64,000 nucleotides of DNA from Thermoleophilaceae bacterium. GTDB lineage: Bacteria; Actinomycetota; Thermoleophilia; Solirubrobacterales; Thermoleophilaceae. Where the stretch lies: positions 2,263 through 66,262 of the forward strand of contig JAUJNZ010000007.1 in assembly GCA_030447905.1 (NCBI GenBank). Reading direction: 5' to 3'. The notes under the pieces were generated by a model, which was not told the DNA's origin, did no database searches, and saw only the letters and a list, made by a program, of their open reading frames with translations. The position numbers and the translations under genes were made by a program. Shown here one piece after another: positions 34,415 through 43,271 of the stretch. Each line of letters begins with the position of its first letter. The first letter of the stretch is position 1.

Positions 34415-37400
34415 CGGCCCTCCCGCTCCAGCTACCGCTCGTCGAAGAGTCCGCAGGCGGGGCGACCCGCCGCGGCCTCACGCCCGAGCAGCGGGAGGCG
34501 GTCGAGCGGCGCGGACCGCTGTTCGTCCACGCGGGGGCGGGGAGCGGCAAGACGAGCGTGCTCGTCGAGCGATTCGCGCGCGGGGTGCTCGAGGACGGCG
34601 TGGCGGTGGAGCAGATACTCGCAATCACCTTCACCCAGAAGGCGGCGGCGGAGCTGCGCGCCCGTATTAGCGAGCGGTTCCTGGCGGCGGGCGAGCGCGA
34701 GCACGCACGCGCTGTCGAGTCGGCCTGGGTCTCCACCATCCACGGCTTCTGCTCCCGGCTGCTGCGAACGCACGCGCTCAGCGTCGGGCTCGACCCCGAT
34801 TACCGCGTCCTCGACGAGCACGAGGCCGAGCGCCTCGCGTCCGAGGCCTTCGAGGCGGCGCTCGAGGATCTCCTCCGCCGACCGGGCGACCGACGGCGGG
34901 TGGACCTCGCCGCGGCCTACGGGCCGGATCGCCTCGAGCGAGCGCTGCGGAGCGTGCACGCCCGCGCCCGCGGGCGCGGCGAGCCCGAGCCCCGGCTGCC
35001 GGAGCTCACTCGCCCCGGCGCTGCCGAGCTGGTGGCCGCCCATCAACGGCTCGGGCGAGCGGTGCGCGCGGCCCGAGAGAGGCTCGGCGCCGAGCGTGAG
35101 CCGGGGCCCCAGCTTCGGTCGGCGCTCGATCGACTCGGGCGCTGCGCCGGCGCGCTCGGCCGCCTCGAGCCCGGCGGGACCCTCGAGCCGCTCGAGCTTC
35201 AGGGCGTCGCGATCAAGCGCGGGAACCTCAAGGCGTTGCGCGGGGACGTCTTCGACGAGCTCGAGCGGGCGCACTCAGCCTGTCTCGACCTGTGCGGCCG
35301 CGACCGGGCCATGGCCGACCTGGACCTGATCGGCGAGCTCCTCGAGGGCTACGGGCGACGCTACGCGGAGCTCAAGGCCGAGCGGTCGGCGCTCGACTAC
35401 GACGACCTCGAGCTCTGCGCCCGCGACCTGCTCGTCCGCCGCCCCGCCCTGGGCGAGCGGGTTCGCGGGCGCTTTGCGCACGTGCTCGTGGACGAGCTTC
35501 AGGACACCAACCGGCTCCAGAACGAGATCGTCGACCTCCTCACCGACGAGAACCTCTTCACGGTCGGCGACGAGCTCCAGTCGATCTACGGCTTCCGGGG
35601 CGCGGAGGTCGGCGTCTTCGCCGCGCGTCGCGATGCCGCGGCACGAGCGGGACGGGAGGTGCGACTGACCGCCAGCTTCCGCAGTCGCCCCGAGATCCTC
35701 GACGCGCTCGATGTCGCGTTTGCGCCCGTGTTCGGGAAGGGGTTCACGCCGCTGCGGGCTCCGGATGATGACGCGTGCGGCACGGTGGCCGGCCCGCCGC
35801 GCGTCGAGCTGCTCGCCGTCGATCGGGACACTGGCCGCTGGAACGAGGTGTCGGCGCCCGGGGGCAAGGCGTTCGGGGGGGCTATGGACGGCATTCCGGC
35901 CTGGCGCGCCGCGGAGGCCCGCGCCTTGGCCCACCGGATCCACGAGCTGGTCGCCGACGGAGAGTTCGCCCCCGGGGAGGTGGCCGTCCTGCTGCGGTCC
36001 TGGAGCGACGTCGAGCGCTACGAGCGGGCCATCGCCGAGCGCGGCCTGGCGACCTACGTGGCGGGGGGCGGTGGCCTCTGGAGCAGCCAGCAGGTCGCCG
36101 ACCTGCGCGCCTATCTCGCCGCCCTGGCCAACCCGGAGGACGAGGAGGCCCTCGTCTCGACGCTGGCCTCGCCGCTCGCCGGCGTCTCGCTCGACGCGCT
36201 CGCCCTGCTCCAGCTGTGCGCCGGGCGAGGGCGCGGGCTGTGGTCGGCACTCGTCGCGGCCTTCGTTGGAGAGGATGCCCCGGGCGCCGAGACGATCGGT
36301 ACCGAAGGGCTTGCGGGCGCGCTTCCCCCCGCCGACCGCGACCGGCTCGCCGCCTTCGTCCCCTGGCTGCTCCACGAGCGGCGCGAGGCTCCGCGTCGCT
36401 CGCTCGCCGTGCTCGTCGAGCGGGCCCTCGCGGCGTCCGGCTACGACCGGGCGGCGCTCGCCATGCCGGGGGGCGAGCGGCGCATGGCCAACGTGCGCAA
36501 GCTCAACCGCCTGGCGCGCGAGTTCGAGGCCGCCGAGGGACGGAACCTGCGCGGGTTCCTCGACGCGCTCGCCCGGCGCGAGGGCGCGGCGGCCCGGGAG
36601 GCCGAGGCGCCGCTCGAGGGCGAGGGGCTCGACGCCGTCCGGCTCATGACCATCCACGCCGCCAAGGGGCTCGAGTTCCCGCTCGTGTGCGTCGCCGACC
36701 TCGGTCGCGCCGAGCCGCGCGACTCGGTGGCGGTGGACATGTCCGCCGACGGCCGCGTCGGACTGCGGCTACCCGACCCGGAGGGGGGCCCGGGACTCGC
36801 CGTGCTCGACGCGCCGACGCTCGCCGAGGAAGCCGCCCGGGCCGAGCGAGAGGAGGAGCGACGGCTGCTGTGGGTCGCGGCCACCCGCGCCAAGCGGCGA
36901 CTCGTCGTGAGCGGTGCACTCGACCTCGACGAGCCCGGATCGGGGCGCCGCTGCGGACCGATGGACTGGCTGGCCCCGGCGCTCGTGCCCGACCTTCGCG
37001 AGGCGGCGGGGAACGGGCGACGAGCGGGGGTCTGCCGGCGTCCCTGGGAGGGGCGCCAGGCGCGGGTCGCCTGGCGGCTGCTCGTGCCCGAGGCCGCGGG
37101 CGAGGAGCTTGGGGCCAGAGACGGCGCTCCTACTGGCGAGGAGCCCCATACCGACCGGTCCGCGACGCAGCCGGCGGTCGTGGCGACGTCGGTCGTCGCG
37201 AGCCCGGAACCGGCCCTCTCGAGCATCAGTTACTCGGCGCTCGACAGCCACCGCCGCTGCGGGTATCGCTACTACCTGGAGCGAGTCCTCCGCTTGCCGG
37301 CGACCCGAGACCTCCCCCCCGAGCGCGGGGCGCGCGGCTCGCTCGACGCGCTCACGCGCGGGACGATCGTCCACGAGCTGCTCGAGGGGGCAGACCTCCG

Positions 37401-38025
37401 CCGTCCCGCGCCGCCCACCGACGCACAGATCTCCGCTCGTCTCGCCGCCCATGCAGCTCCCGCGACGCCCGAGAACCTCGACGACCTGCGCGGCCTCCTC
37501 ACCGGCTTTTTCGGGTCGGGGTTGCGGGAGCGCATGGCGGGCGCTCACCGGGTGCGCCGCGAGCTCCCCTTCGCCTTCGCCCTTCCGACCGGCCATGAGG
37601 ACGAGGGAGCGCGTCCACCGCTGGTCGAGGGTGTGATCGACGCGTACTGTCGCGAGGTCGACGGGACGCTCGTGGTCGACTACAAGAGCGATCGGCTTGC
37701 GGCCGGTCAGGACTTGGCGGCGCTCTGCGACGAGGCATATTCGACCCAGCGGCTGGTCTATGCGCTTGCCGCCCTGCGCGCCGGGGCCCTCCGGGCCGAC
37801 GTCGCCCACGTCTTCCTGGAGCGCCCGGACGAGCCGGTGCTCGTCCGCTACGAGGACCACGAGCGAGGCCACCTCGAACGCCGCCTTAGCAATGTCGTGG
37901 CCGACCTGCGGCGGCGTCGCTTCCCCCCGAGCCCGGAGCCGCACGCCGGGCTCTGCACCGGCTGCCCCGGCCGCGCGGCCCTGTGCTCCTGGCCGCCCGA
38001 GCGCACCGCAGCGCCGCACGCATAG
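34411..38025 (+). CDS. addA: AddA-type UvrD helicase-nuclease subunit
   Basis: The ATP-driven 3'-5' helicase and nuclease of AddAB. FVHAGAGSGKTSVLVERFA is Walker A, ILAITFTQKAAAELRARI motif Ia, VDELQDTNRLQ motif II (DELQ instead of the common DEFQ/DEAQ), FTVGDELQSIYGFRGAEVGVF motif III, LMTIHAAKGLEFPLVCVADL motif V, and LLWVAATRAKRRLVVSGAL motif VI. The C-terminus is a nuclease with EGVIDAYC and LVVDYKSDRLAAGQD. It also carries a Cys before the nuclease (RRCGYRYYLERVL) and LCTGCPGRAALC at the end. The GTG overlapping the addB stop follows GGAGGGAG; an ATG at 34393 would add six residues. Confidence 0.9.
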   Translation: MTALPLQLPLVEESAGGATRRGLTPEQREAVERRGPLFVHAGAGSGKTSVLVERFARGVLEDGVAVEQILAITFTQKAAAELRARISERFLAAGEREHARAVESAWVSTIHGFCSRLLRTHALSVGLDPDYRVLDEHEAERLASEAFEAALEDLLRRPGDRRRVDLAAAYGPDRLERALRSVHARARGRGEPEPRLPELTRPGAAELVAAHQRLGRAVRAARERLGAEREPGPQLRSALDRLGRCAGALGRLEPGGTLEPLELQGVAIKRGNLKALRGDVFDELERAHSACLDLCGRDRAMADLDLIGELLEGYGRRYAELKAERSALDYDDLELCARDLLVRRPALGERVRGRFAHVLVDELQDTNRLQNEIVDLLTDENLFTVGDELQSIYGFRGAEVGVFAARRDAAARAGREVRLTASFRSRPEILDALDVAFAPVFGKGFTPLRAPDDDACGTVAGPPRVELLAVDRDTGRWNEVSAPGGKAFGGAMDGIPAWRAAEARALAHRIHELVADGEFAPGEVAVLLRSWSDVERYERAIAERGLATYVAGGGGLWSSQQVADLRAYLAALANPEDEEALVSTLASPLAGVSLDALALLQLCAGRGRGLWSALVAAFVGEDAPGAETIGTEGLAGALPPADRDRLAAFVPWLLHERREAPRRSLAVLVERALAASGYDRAALAMPGGERRMANVRKLNRLAREFEAAEGRNLRGFLDALARREGAAAREAEAPLEGEGLDAVRLMTIHAAKGLEFPLVCVADLGRAEPRDSVAVDMSADGRVGLRLPDPEGGPGLAVLDAPTLAEEAARAEREEERRLLWVAATRAKRRLVVSGALDLDEPGSGRRCGPMDWLAPALVPDLREAAGNGRRAGVCRRPWEGRQARVAWRLLVPEAAGEELGARDGAPTGEEPHTDRSATQPAVVATSVVASPEPALSSISYSALDSHRRCGYRYYLERVLRLPATRDLPPERGARGSLDALTRGTIVHELLEGADLRRPAPPTDAQISARLAAHAAPATPENLDDLRGLLTGFFGSGLRERMAGAHRVRRELPFAFALPTGHEDEGARPPLVEGVIDAYCREVDGTLVVDYKSDRLAAGQDLAALCDEAYSTQRLVYALAALRAGALRADVAHVFLERPDEPVLVRYEDHERGHLERRLSNVVADLRRRRFPPSPEPHAGLCTGCPGRAALCSWPPERTAAPHA

Positions 38026-38155
38026 GGAGATCGGGAGCGTTCGGCGAGCCTCGTGGAGGCACCGTGGGGGCGATCGAGCACGAGTTTCCGTCCGCCTTGC
38101 GACGTACGCTGACTTCGTCACCACTCCCCGGGCCTACGGAGATCAGAGTCCTCAC

Positions 38156-38611
38156 ATGCCTCTCTGTTTCATCGAGCCAGAGCAAGCGATTCGCCTCGTC
38201 GTCGAGTCGGTAGGTCGGGAGGCGCGCCGGCAGCTCCTCGGCGGCGTGGTCCACGCTTGGGTCGACGAGATCCCCGAGGACGAGCTGGGAAACCACTACG
38301 CCCAGGCGGTCGAGGACCTCGACGACGATGACCTGTCCATGCTCGCCGCATGGCATGCGTCGCTCGACGTCGGCCGTCCGGTGGCGAGCAAGGAGTTCCT
38401 GCTGGGCGCGTTCCCCAGCCTCGGAGAGCATCGCCGCGACGCCCTCAAGATCGCCGCCGGCTTTCGCGGGGACGAGGCATTCGACGCGGGCATGGGGGAG
38501 GAGCAGGCGCTCGACACCGTGCTCCCGTGGCTGTCGGCGGAGCGGACGATCGCGCTGGCCGCCGAGGCGGTCGACGTCTACTGCTGGGACCGCCTCGGCT
38601 CCCAGAACTGA
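38156..38611 (+). CDS. Small conserved protein of unknown function
   Basis: A 151-residue acidic, mostly helical protein (FIEPEQAIRLVVESVGREARRQLL, AVDVYCWDRLG) without signal peptide, membrane segment or known motif. The ATG is chosen because codon use becomes gene-like there; a 130-bp gap separates it from addA. It converges with the HAD gene at 38629. Function unknown. Its third-position G/C bias supports a real gene. Confidence 0.55.
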   Translation: MPLCFIEPEQAIRLVVESVGREARRQLLGGVVHAWVDEIPEDELGNHYAQAVEDLDDDDLSMLAAWHASLDVGRPVASKEFLLGAFPSLGEHRRDALKIAAGFRGDEAFDAGMGEEQALDTVLPWLSAERTIALAAEAVDVYCWDRLGSQN

Positions 38612-38628
38612 GGGCCTGCAAACGGCGC

Positions 38629-39270
38629 TCAGCCCGCGCCGACCGCCGCCTCGACCTCGGCGATCGCCGGCTCGGTCTCGACGAACTGGACGGCATACAT
38701 CCCCAGCTCGCGCGCGGCGGCGCAGTTGGCGTCGCTGTCGTCGATGAATACGCACTCCTCGGCGGTGACGCCCCCGCCGAGGCGCTCGACGGTCAGCTCG
38801 TAGATCTCGGGTTCGGGCTTGCGCATGCCGACGTATGCGGAGTCGACCACGACCTCGAAGGTTCGGTCGAGCTGGGGTAGCTTGGCCCGCCACAGCGGCT
38901 CCCACTCACGCACGTTGTTGGTGAGCAGCGCCGTCCGCAGGCCGCGGGAGCGCAGCCCGGCCATGTAGTCGATCATTTCCGGATTCGGGTGGAGCGCCGA
39001 GAAGTAGGTCTCGCGGAAGCCACGCAGGGTCACCTCGCCGTCGAGCTGCGCTTCGAGCATGGACAGGAAGTCCGACTCGGTGATCAGCCCCTTCTCGAGC
39101 TCGGACAGCGGATGGCGGCCGGTGGCCTCGGCGATCCCCGCCATCGCGCCCGACAGCGCCTCGACGCTCGCCCCCGACTGCTCCTGGACGGCGACAAAGG
39201 CGCCGATCAGCGGCGAGGTGAGCACGCCGCCGAAGTCGCAGATGACCGCCCGCCGCGAGATCGCGCTCAT
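38629..39270 (-). CDS. HAD-family hydrolase (subclass IA)
   Basis: A 213-residue haloacid-dehalogenase-like enzyme, probably a small-molecule phosphatase. VICDFGGVLTSPL is motif I, with the nucleophile Asp; the usual second Asp is replaced by Gly, as in FGGV-type members. LLTNNVREWEP is motif II (Thr/Asn), GMRKPEPEIYEL motif III (Lys), and CVFIDDSDANCAAARELGM motif IV (two Asp). A helical cap lies between motifs I and II. Its ATG overlaps the stop of the preceding gene, so it is the last gene of a three-gene unit with fxsA. Confidence 0.87.
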   Translation of the reverse strand: MSAISRRAVICDFGGVLTSPLIGAFVAVQEQSGASVEALSGAMAGIAEATGRHPLSELEKGLITESDFLSMLEAQLDGEVTLRGFRETYFSALHPNPEMIDYMAGLRSRGLRTALLTNNVREWEPLWRAKLPQLDRTFEVVVDSAYVGMRKPEPEIYELTVERLGGGVTAEECVFIDDSDANCAAARELGMYAVQFVETEPAIAEVEAAVGAG

Positions 39271-39974
39271 GCTGCGACCCCCGGCCCCTCGCGAACGGTC
39301 AGCTCGTAGGCGCCGGCGCCCTCGCGTCCCTCCATGCGCCAGCCGAACACGGAAGCGTGCACGTGCAGGCCTTCGAGCGCGAGCGACACCCCGGCGCGCG
39401 CCTCCCCGATGAGCCGGCGCGGGAGGTCCTCTCCCGGCAGCCACAACTCGAGGCGGGCGCTGCGCTGGCGCCCCTCGCCGTCGTAGACCGTCGAGAGACG
39501 AGCCTCCTCCACCGAGAGCAGGTTCTCGTCTTCGAGCACCCAACCTACGGTCCGCTCCTCTCCGTGCCCGGCCGCGCCCCGAGGGCGCCGTGAGCAGGCG
39601 AGCAGGGCGTGGGCGGAGTCGAACAGCGCGGAGATCCAGCGGGTCGCGTCGAGCTCCCGCCACGCGGGCGGCCGGCGCGTCTCGGTCACCGTTCCCAGGC
39701 AGTCGATCCTCCGCTCGCCGGCCCGGCCCCGGACGCGGCACAGTCGCGCCCGCGCCCCGCTGAGCTTCGCCTCCGGGGACACCGGCTCGAAGACGATCTC
39801 CGCGCGCCCCGCGAGGTCGACCCGCCACCCGGCGCCCTCCCGAGCGAGGGCCGGTGGCCCGGCGAGCACCTCCGGCTCGCCGCCCTCGAAGAGGATCGCG
39901 ACCCCCGAGCGAGCACTGCCGTGAAGTCCGTGGGCGGGGTCGAAGAAGGCGACGGAGATCGCCGGCTCGCTCAC
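39267..39974 (-). CDS. Unknown beta-rich protein between fxsA and a HAD gene
   Basis: A 235-residue protein not recognised. FFDPAHGLHGSARSGVAILFEGG near the start and WISALFDSAHALLACSRRP in the middle are two similar segments (F-D-x-A-H-x-L), and the rest is predominantly beta strand, as in two-domain lipocalin-like proteins. There is no signal peptide. The GTG start overlaps the fxsA stop (GTGA) and its own stop overlaps the HAD gene start (ATGA). Tight coupling to a HAD phosphatase suggests a shared pathway, not identified. Confidence 0.6.
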   Translation of the reverse strand: MSEPAISVAFFDPAHGLHGSARSGVAILFEGGEPEVLAGPPALAREGAGWRVDLAGRAEIVFEPVSPEAKLSGARARLCRVRGRAGERRIDCLGTVTETRRPPAWRELDATRWISALFDSAHALLACSRRPRGAAGHGEERTVGWVLEDENLLSVEEARLSTVYDGEGRQRSARLELWLPGEDLPRRLIGEARAGVSLALEGLHVHASVFGWRMEGREGAGAYELTVREGPGVAA

Positions 39975-40489
39975 CGCTCGAGGCGGGGCCGCTCCGGCCC
40001 CGTGCTCTCCTGCTCGACGGCCTGGCCGTCGATGTCGAACGCCTTCCCGGCGGCCGGCGCGCGCCCGCCCCGGGGACCGGACGTACGCCACGCCGTCCCG
40101 CCCGCGGCGCCCGAGAGCCCGGCCTCCATGCGCCGCGCGACCAGCCGCTCGAGGCCCCGCCGCACGATCGCCCGCGAGGGCGGCACGAGCAGCAGCAGCC
40201 CGACTGCGTCGGTCAGGAAACCCGGGGTCAGCAGGAGCGCCCCGCCGACGACGATCAGCAGGCCGTCGGCGAGCTCGCGGCTCGGGACCCGAGCGAAGCG
40301 AAGCGCCTCGACGAAGCGTCGCCACGCTCCGCGCCCCTGCGCCCGCAGGAGCAGGGCCCCGAGCACCGAGTCGGCCAGCAGGATGAGAACCGTGGGCAAG
40401 GTCCCGATCGCGTCGCCCACCGAGAGGATGGCCCACAGCTCGGCGAGCGGCACGACCACGAACGCCATGACGATGAGCAGCCAGCGCAT
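39971..40489 (-). CDS. fxsA: FxsA family membrane protein
   Basis: A 172-residue membrane protein with the FxsA pattern: LLIVMAFVVVPLAELWAILSVGDAIG, then LLADSVLGALLLRAQGRGAW and DGLLIVVGGALLLTPGFLTDAVGLLLLVP. FxsA was named for reducing phage T7 exclusion when overproduced in E. coli; its normal role is unknown. The last 50 residues are hydrophilic. The start ATG lies 6 nt after a TAGCCT box. It heads a three-gene overlapping unit. Confidence 0.88.
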   Translation of the reverse strand: MRWLLIVMAFVVVPLAELWAILSVGDAIGTLPTVLILLADSVLGALLLRAQGRGAWRRFVEALRFARVPSRELADGLLIVVGGALLLTPGFLTDAVGLLLLVPPSRAIVRRGLERLVARRMEAGLSGAAGGTAWRTSGPRGGRAPAAGKAFDIDGQAVEQESTGPERPRLER

Positions 40490-40495
40490 GGCCTG

Positions 40496-40501
40496 AGGCT
40501 A
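40496..40501 (-). promoter_or_regulatory. -10 box of fxsA (TAGCCT)
   Basis: TAGCCT on the minus strand ends exactly 6 nt before the fxsA ATG, the same spacing as for htpX, lgt and the monooxygenase gene. Confidence 0.55.
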
Positions 40502-40553
40502 CATGCGGTATGGATCGCTGATCACGCGGCGCTTCGCCGCCCACCCGACCCAC

Positions 40554-40559
40554 TACCCT
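40554..40559 (+). promoter_or_regulatory. -10 box of the MIP18-like gene (TACCCT)
   Basis: TACCCT ends 7 nt before the ATG at 40567. A small hairpin, GCGGCG CTT CGCCGC, lies just upstream at 40526-40540. Confidence 0.5.
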
Positions 40560-40566
40560 TGGGGCC

Positions 40567-40863
40567 ATGCCCACCGTCGAAGATGTCCACGAAGCCCTCA
40601 CCAACGTCATCGATCCCGAGCTCGGGCTCGACTTCATGGAGCTCGGCCTCGTCTACGAGGTCACCGTCGAGGAATCCGAGGTCTACGTCACGTTCACGCT
40701 GACCACGCCCGGGTGCCCGATCGGACCGCAGGTGACCGAGCAGATGGAGGAGTACGTCGGCGAGCTGGAGGGCGTCGAGCGCGTGTATCCGAAGATGGTC
40801 TTCACCCCGCCCTGGACGCCCGACATGATGAGCGAAGAGGCTAAGTTCGCACTCGGTTACTGA
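40567..40863 (+). CDS. MIP18/SufT-like Fe-S cluster assembly factor
   Basis: A 98-residue single-domain protein of the MIP18 (DUF59) family. VIDPELGLDFMELGLVYEV is the family opening, and FTLTTPGCPIGPQVTEQM holds the conserved Cys in T-x-x-GCP. Bacterial members (SufT, PaaD-like) help load Fe-S clusters on target proteins. In many actinobacteria such a gene sits inside the suf operon; here it is about 7 kb from sufB. It stands alone between divergent fxsA and the small gene at 40956. Confidence 0.87.
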   Translation: MPTVEDVHEALTNVIDPELGLDFMELGLVYEVTVEESEVYVTFTLTTPGCPIGPQVTEQMEEYVGELEGVERVYPKMVFTPPWTPDMMSEEAKFALGY

Positions 40864-40955
40864 CCCGGGACACGCCGCCCCGCAGCCACCGGTTTCGGGC
40901 CAGCGGCCCGCGGGAAGCAGCCATGCCGAGCATCCCCGAGCGAGGAAGGACAGCG

Positions 40956-41228
40956 ATGGAGGCGAGCGCCGAGCATGAGATCACCCCGGGCGAGATCAAG
41001 GTCCGCGAGGTAACCGACTACCAACCGACGTGGACCGAGAACGCGCCCGGCGCCGCCGGCGTCTGGACGGTCCAGCTCGTGCTCGACCACGGCTGCGAGG
41101 AGCACGTCTTACGGCCCACCGCCGACGACCTCGATGTGCTCAAGAGCCTCCTCCGCGACAGCGACAACGTCTACTTCGATCTCGAGCGCAGAGTGCTCAT
41201 GTTCGGGAACCGGAAGGTCGGGAGCTAG
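40956..41228 (+). CDS. Small conserved protein of unknown function
   Basis: A 90-residue soluble protein: GEIKVREVTDYQPTWTENAP, WTVQLVLDHGCEEHVLRP and DNVYFDLERRVLMFGNRKVG suggest a compact beta fold. No motif is recognised. The ATG at 40956 is preferred over 40923 because AGGAAGGA lies 5 nt upstream, one of the clearer ribosome sites of the window. Whether it works with the upstream MIP18-like gene, 92 bp away, is unknown. Confidence 0.62.
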   Translation: MEASAEHEITPGEIKVREVTDYQPTWTENAPGAAGVWTVQLVLDHGCEEHVLRPTADDLDVLKSLLRDSDNVYFDLERRVLMFGNRKVGS

Positions 41229-41304
41229 CCTCAGCCCGGCTGGCCGCCCGCTCTCGGGGCGAGCGGCGTCAGCGGCTCCACGTCGGTGACCCTCGGCAGG
41301 GCGT

Positions 41305-41310
41305 CACAAT
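41305..41310 (+). promoter_or_regulatory. -10 box of the M28 peptidase gene (CACAAT)
   Basis: CACAAT ends 6 nt before the GTG at 41317. The first base deviates from the TANNNT pattern; spacing is as for the other leaderless candidates. Confidence 0.4.
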
Positions 41311-41316
41311 GGCCCC

Positions 41317-42270
41317 GTGCGTGCTCTGGCCATCGTCCTGATCGGCCTCGGCGGGGCCGGGCTGCTTGTGGCCGTCGCCCTCGTCGCCGGATCGGAGCCG
41401 CCCCCTCCCGGCTTGCGCGGGGCCTCGCGCGCGCCGGTGCCCGACGAGTCGCCCTGTCCGGGGGGTCGCCCGCCCGCGGCGCGGGCCGATCGTCTCGACG
41501 AGAACCGGACCTTCGCCCTGCTCAGGGAGCAGGTCGAGCTCGGTCCCCGTCCGGCTGGGTCGGAGGTCTCGCGGCGGCTCGCCGATGGGCTCCGCCGCCT
41601 GCTTCCCAACGGCGAGCTCGAGGAGATCGATGCTCGCGGTCCCGACGGTCGGCCCCTGCGCAACGTGATCGGCGCCGTGCGCGGCCGCGACCCGATCCGG
41701 CTCGTCGTCGTCGGCGCCCACTACGACACCAAGGATCTGCCCGGCTTCGTGGGGGCTAACGACGGTGCCGGCGGCACGGCGGCGGTGGTCTCGCTTGCGC
41801 GCTCGATCCGGCCCGGGCGGCTCTCGCCCACGGTCGTCTTCGTCCTCTTCGACGGCGAGGAGGCTCCGGCGGACCCGCTACGGGACGACGTCGAGCGCTA
41901 CGGCCTGCGCGGCAGCCGTGCGGCCGCGCGCGACTACGCCGCCCGGGGCGCGGCGGCGATGATCCTGCTCGACTTCGTGGCCGACCGCAACCTCTCGATC
42001 CCGCGCGAGGCGAACTCCACGCCCGCGCTGTGGGAGGAGCTGCGGGCCGCCGCCGCGCGCGTCGGCGTGGGATGCGCCTTCCCGGCGGCGACCCAGCCCG
42101 CGGTCACCGACGACCACGTGCCCTTCCTGCGGGCCGGCGTCCCCGCGATCGACTTGATCGACTTCAGCTACCCGTGCTGGCACCGGCGCTGCGATGACCT
42201 GTCGGCGGTCTCCAAGCGCAGCCTCGACGCCTCCTCCGAAGCGGTCTACGAGCTCCTCGCTAGGCTCTGA
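41317..42270 (+). CDS. M28-family zinc peptidase, membrane-anchored or secreted
   Basis: A 317-residue exported peptidase of the aminopeptidase/glutaminyl-cyclase-like group. The N-terminal hydrophobic helix ([22 protein letters not shown]) is a signal peptide or anchor. [24 protein letters not shown] carries the first His and the bridging Asp, [10 protein letters not shown] the catalytic Glu pair, [10 protein letters not shown] another Asp, and [17 protein letters not shown] the last His. The two Cys around the last His could form a disulfide outside the cell. Substrate unknown. ispH follows after 4 bp. Confidence 0.85.
   Translation: MRALAIVLIGLGGAGLLVAVALVAGSEPPPPGLRGASRAPVPDESPCPGGRPPAARADRLDENRTFALLREQVELGPRPAGSEVSRRLADGLRRLLPNGELEEIDARGPDGRPLRNVIGAVRGRDPIRLVVVGAHYDTKDLPGFVGANDGAGGTAAVVSLARSIRPGRLSPTVVFVLFDGEEAPADPLRDDVERYGLRGSRAAARDYAARGAAAMILLDFVADRNLSIPREANSTPALWEELRAAAARVGVGCAFPAATQPAVTDDHVPFLRAGVPAIDLIDFSYPCWHRRCDDLSAVSKRSLDASSEAVYELLARL
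42261..42266 (+). promoter_or_regulatory. -10 box of ispH (TAGGCT)
   Basis: TAGGCT inside the last codons of the M28 gene, ending 8 nt before the ispH ATG. It may allow ispH its own transcript. Confidence 0.4.
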
Positions 42271-42274
42271 GGCG

Positions 42275-43267
42275 ATGCCGAGCGCGACCGCCGACCTCTC
42301 CGCCAGAACGGCCCCCGAGCGCCTGCTCCTGGCCGCTCCGCGCGGCTACTGCGCGGGCGTCGATCGTGCCGTCCAGACCGTGGAGCACGCCCTCGCTCTC
42401 TACGGCGCGCCGATCTACGTGCGCAAGGAGATCGTTCACAACAAGCACGTCGTCGAGCAGCTGCGCGAGCGCGGGGCGATCTTCGTCGAGGAGGAGGACG
42501 AGGTCCCCGAGGGCCAGACGGTCGTCTTCTCCGCTCACGGCGTCGCCCCGAGCGTGCACGCCGGCGCGGCCGTCCGGCGCCTGACGACGATCGACGCGAC
42601 CTGTCCCCTCGTCACCAAGGTGCACGTCGAGGCCAGGAGGTTCGCTCAGCAGGGCTACACCATCGTGCTCGTCGGCCACGCCGGCCACGAGGAGGTCGAG
42701 GGCACGATGGGCGAGGCACCGGGCGAGATTCTGCTCGTCGAGTCCGAGGAGGACGTCGACCGGCTCGAGGTCGAGGATCCCCAGCGCATCGCCTACCTCA
42801 CCCAGACCACCCTCTCGGTCGACGAGACGAGCCGGATCATCGGCCGCCTGCGCGAGCGCTTCCCCGGCATCGTCGGTCCCCGCACCGACGACATCTGCTA
42901 CGCGACCACCAACCGCCAGGCCGCTGTGCGCCAGCTCGCCCGCGAGTGCGACCTCGTGCTCGTGATCGGCTCGCGCAACTCCTCGAACTCGGTGCGACTG
43001 GTGGAGGTCGCCCGCGACTACGGTGCGGACGCGCATCTGATCGACAACTCGGGTCAGGTGGAGGAGGAGTGGCTCGAGGGGGCGCGGGTCGTCGGCATCA
43101 CCTCCGGGGCAAGTGCGCCGGAGGAGCTCGTGTCGGGGCTCGTCGCGTACTTTCGCGCCCGGGGAACCGAGGACGTATCGGAGCTCGACGTGGTGCGGGA
43201 GGACGTGCGGTTCATGTTGCCCAAGGAGATCCGCCAGGAACTGGGGACGCGGGACGCCGGCGCCTGA
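42275..43267 (+). CDS. ispH: 4-hydroxy-3-methylbut-2-enyl diphosphate reductase
   Basis: Last step of the MEP isoprenoid pathway, making IPP and DMAPP with an Fe-S cluster. The three cluster cysteines lie in [29 protein letters not shown] and [26 protein letters not shown] and [10 protein letters not shown] give the substrate His residues, and [16 protein letters not shown] binds the diphosphate. Length is 330 residues. It depends on Fe-S assembly, whose genes crowd the following 20 kb, and feeds the polyprenyl carriers used by the glycan enzymes. Confidence 0.96.
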   Translation: MPSATADLSARTAPERLLLAAPRGYCAGVDRAVQTVEHALALYGAPIYVRKEIVHNKHVVEQLRERGAIFVEEEDEVPEGQTVVFSAHGVAPSVHAGAAVRRLTTIDATCPLVTKVHVEARRFAQQGYTIVLVGHAGHEEVEGTMGEAPGEILLVESEEDVDRLEVEDPQRIAYLTQTTLSVDETSRIIGRLRERFPGIVGPRTDDICYATTNRQAAVRQLARECDLVLVIGSRNSSNSVRLVEVARDYGADAHLIDNSGQVEEEWLEGARVVGITSGASAPEELVSGLVAYFRARGTEDVSELDVVREDVRFMLPKEIRQELGTRDAGA

Positions 43268-43271
43268 CGCT

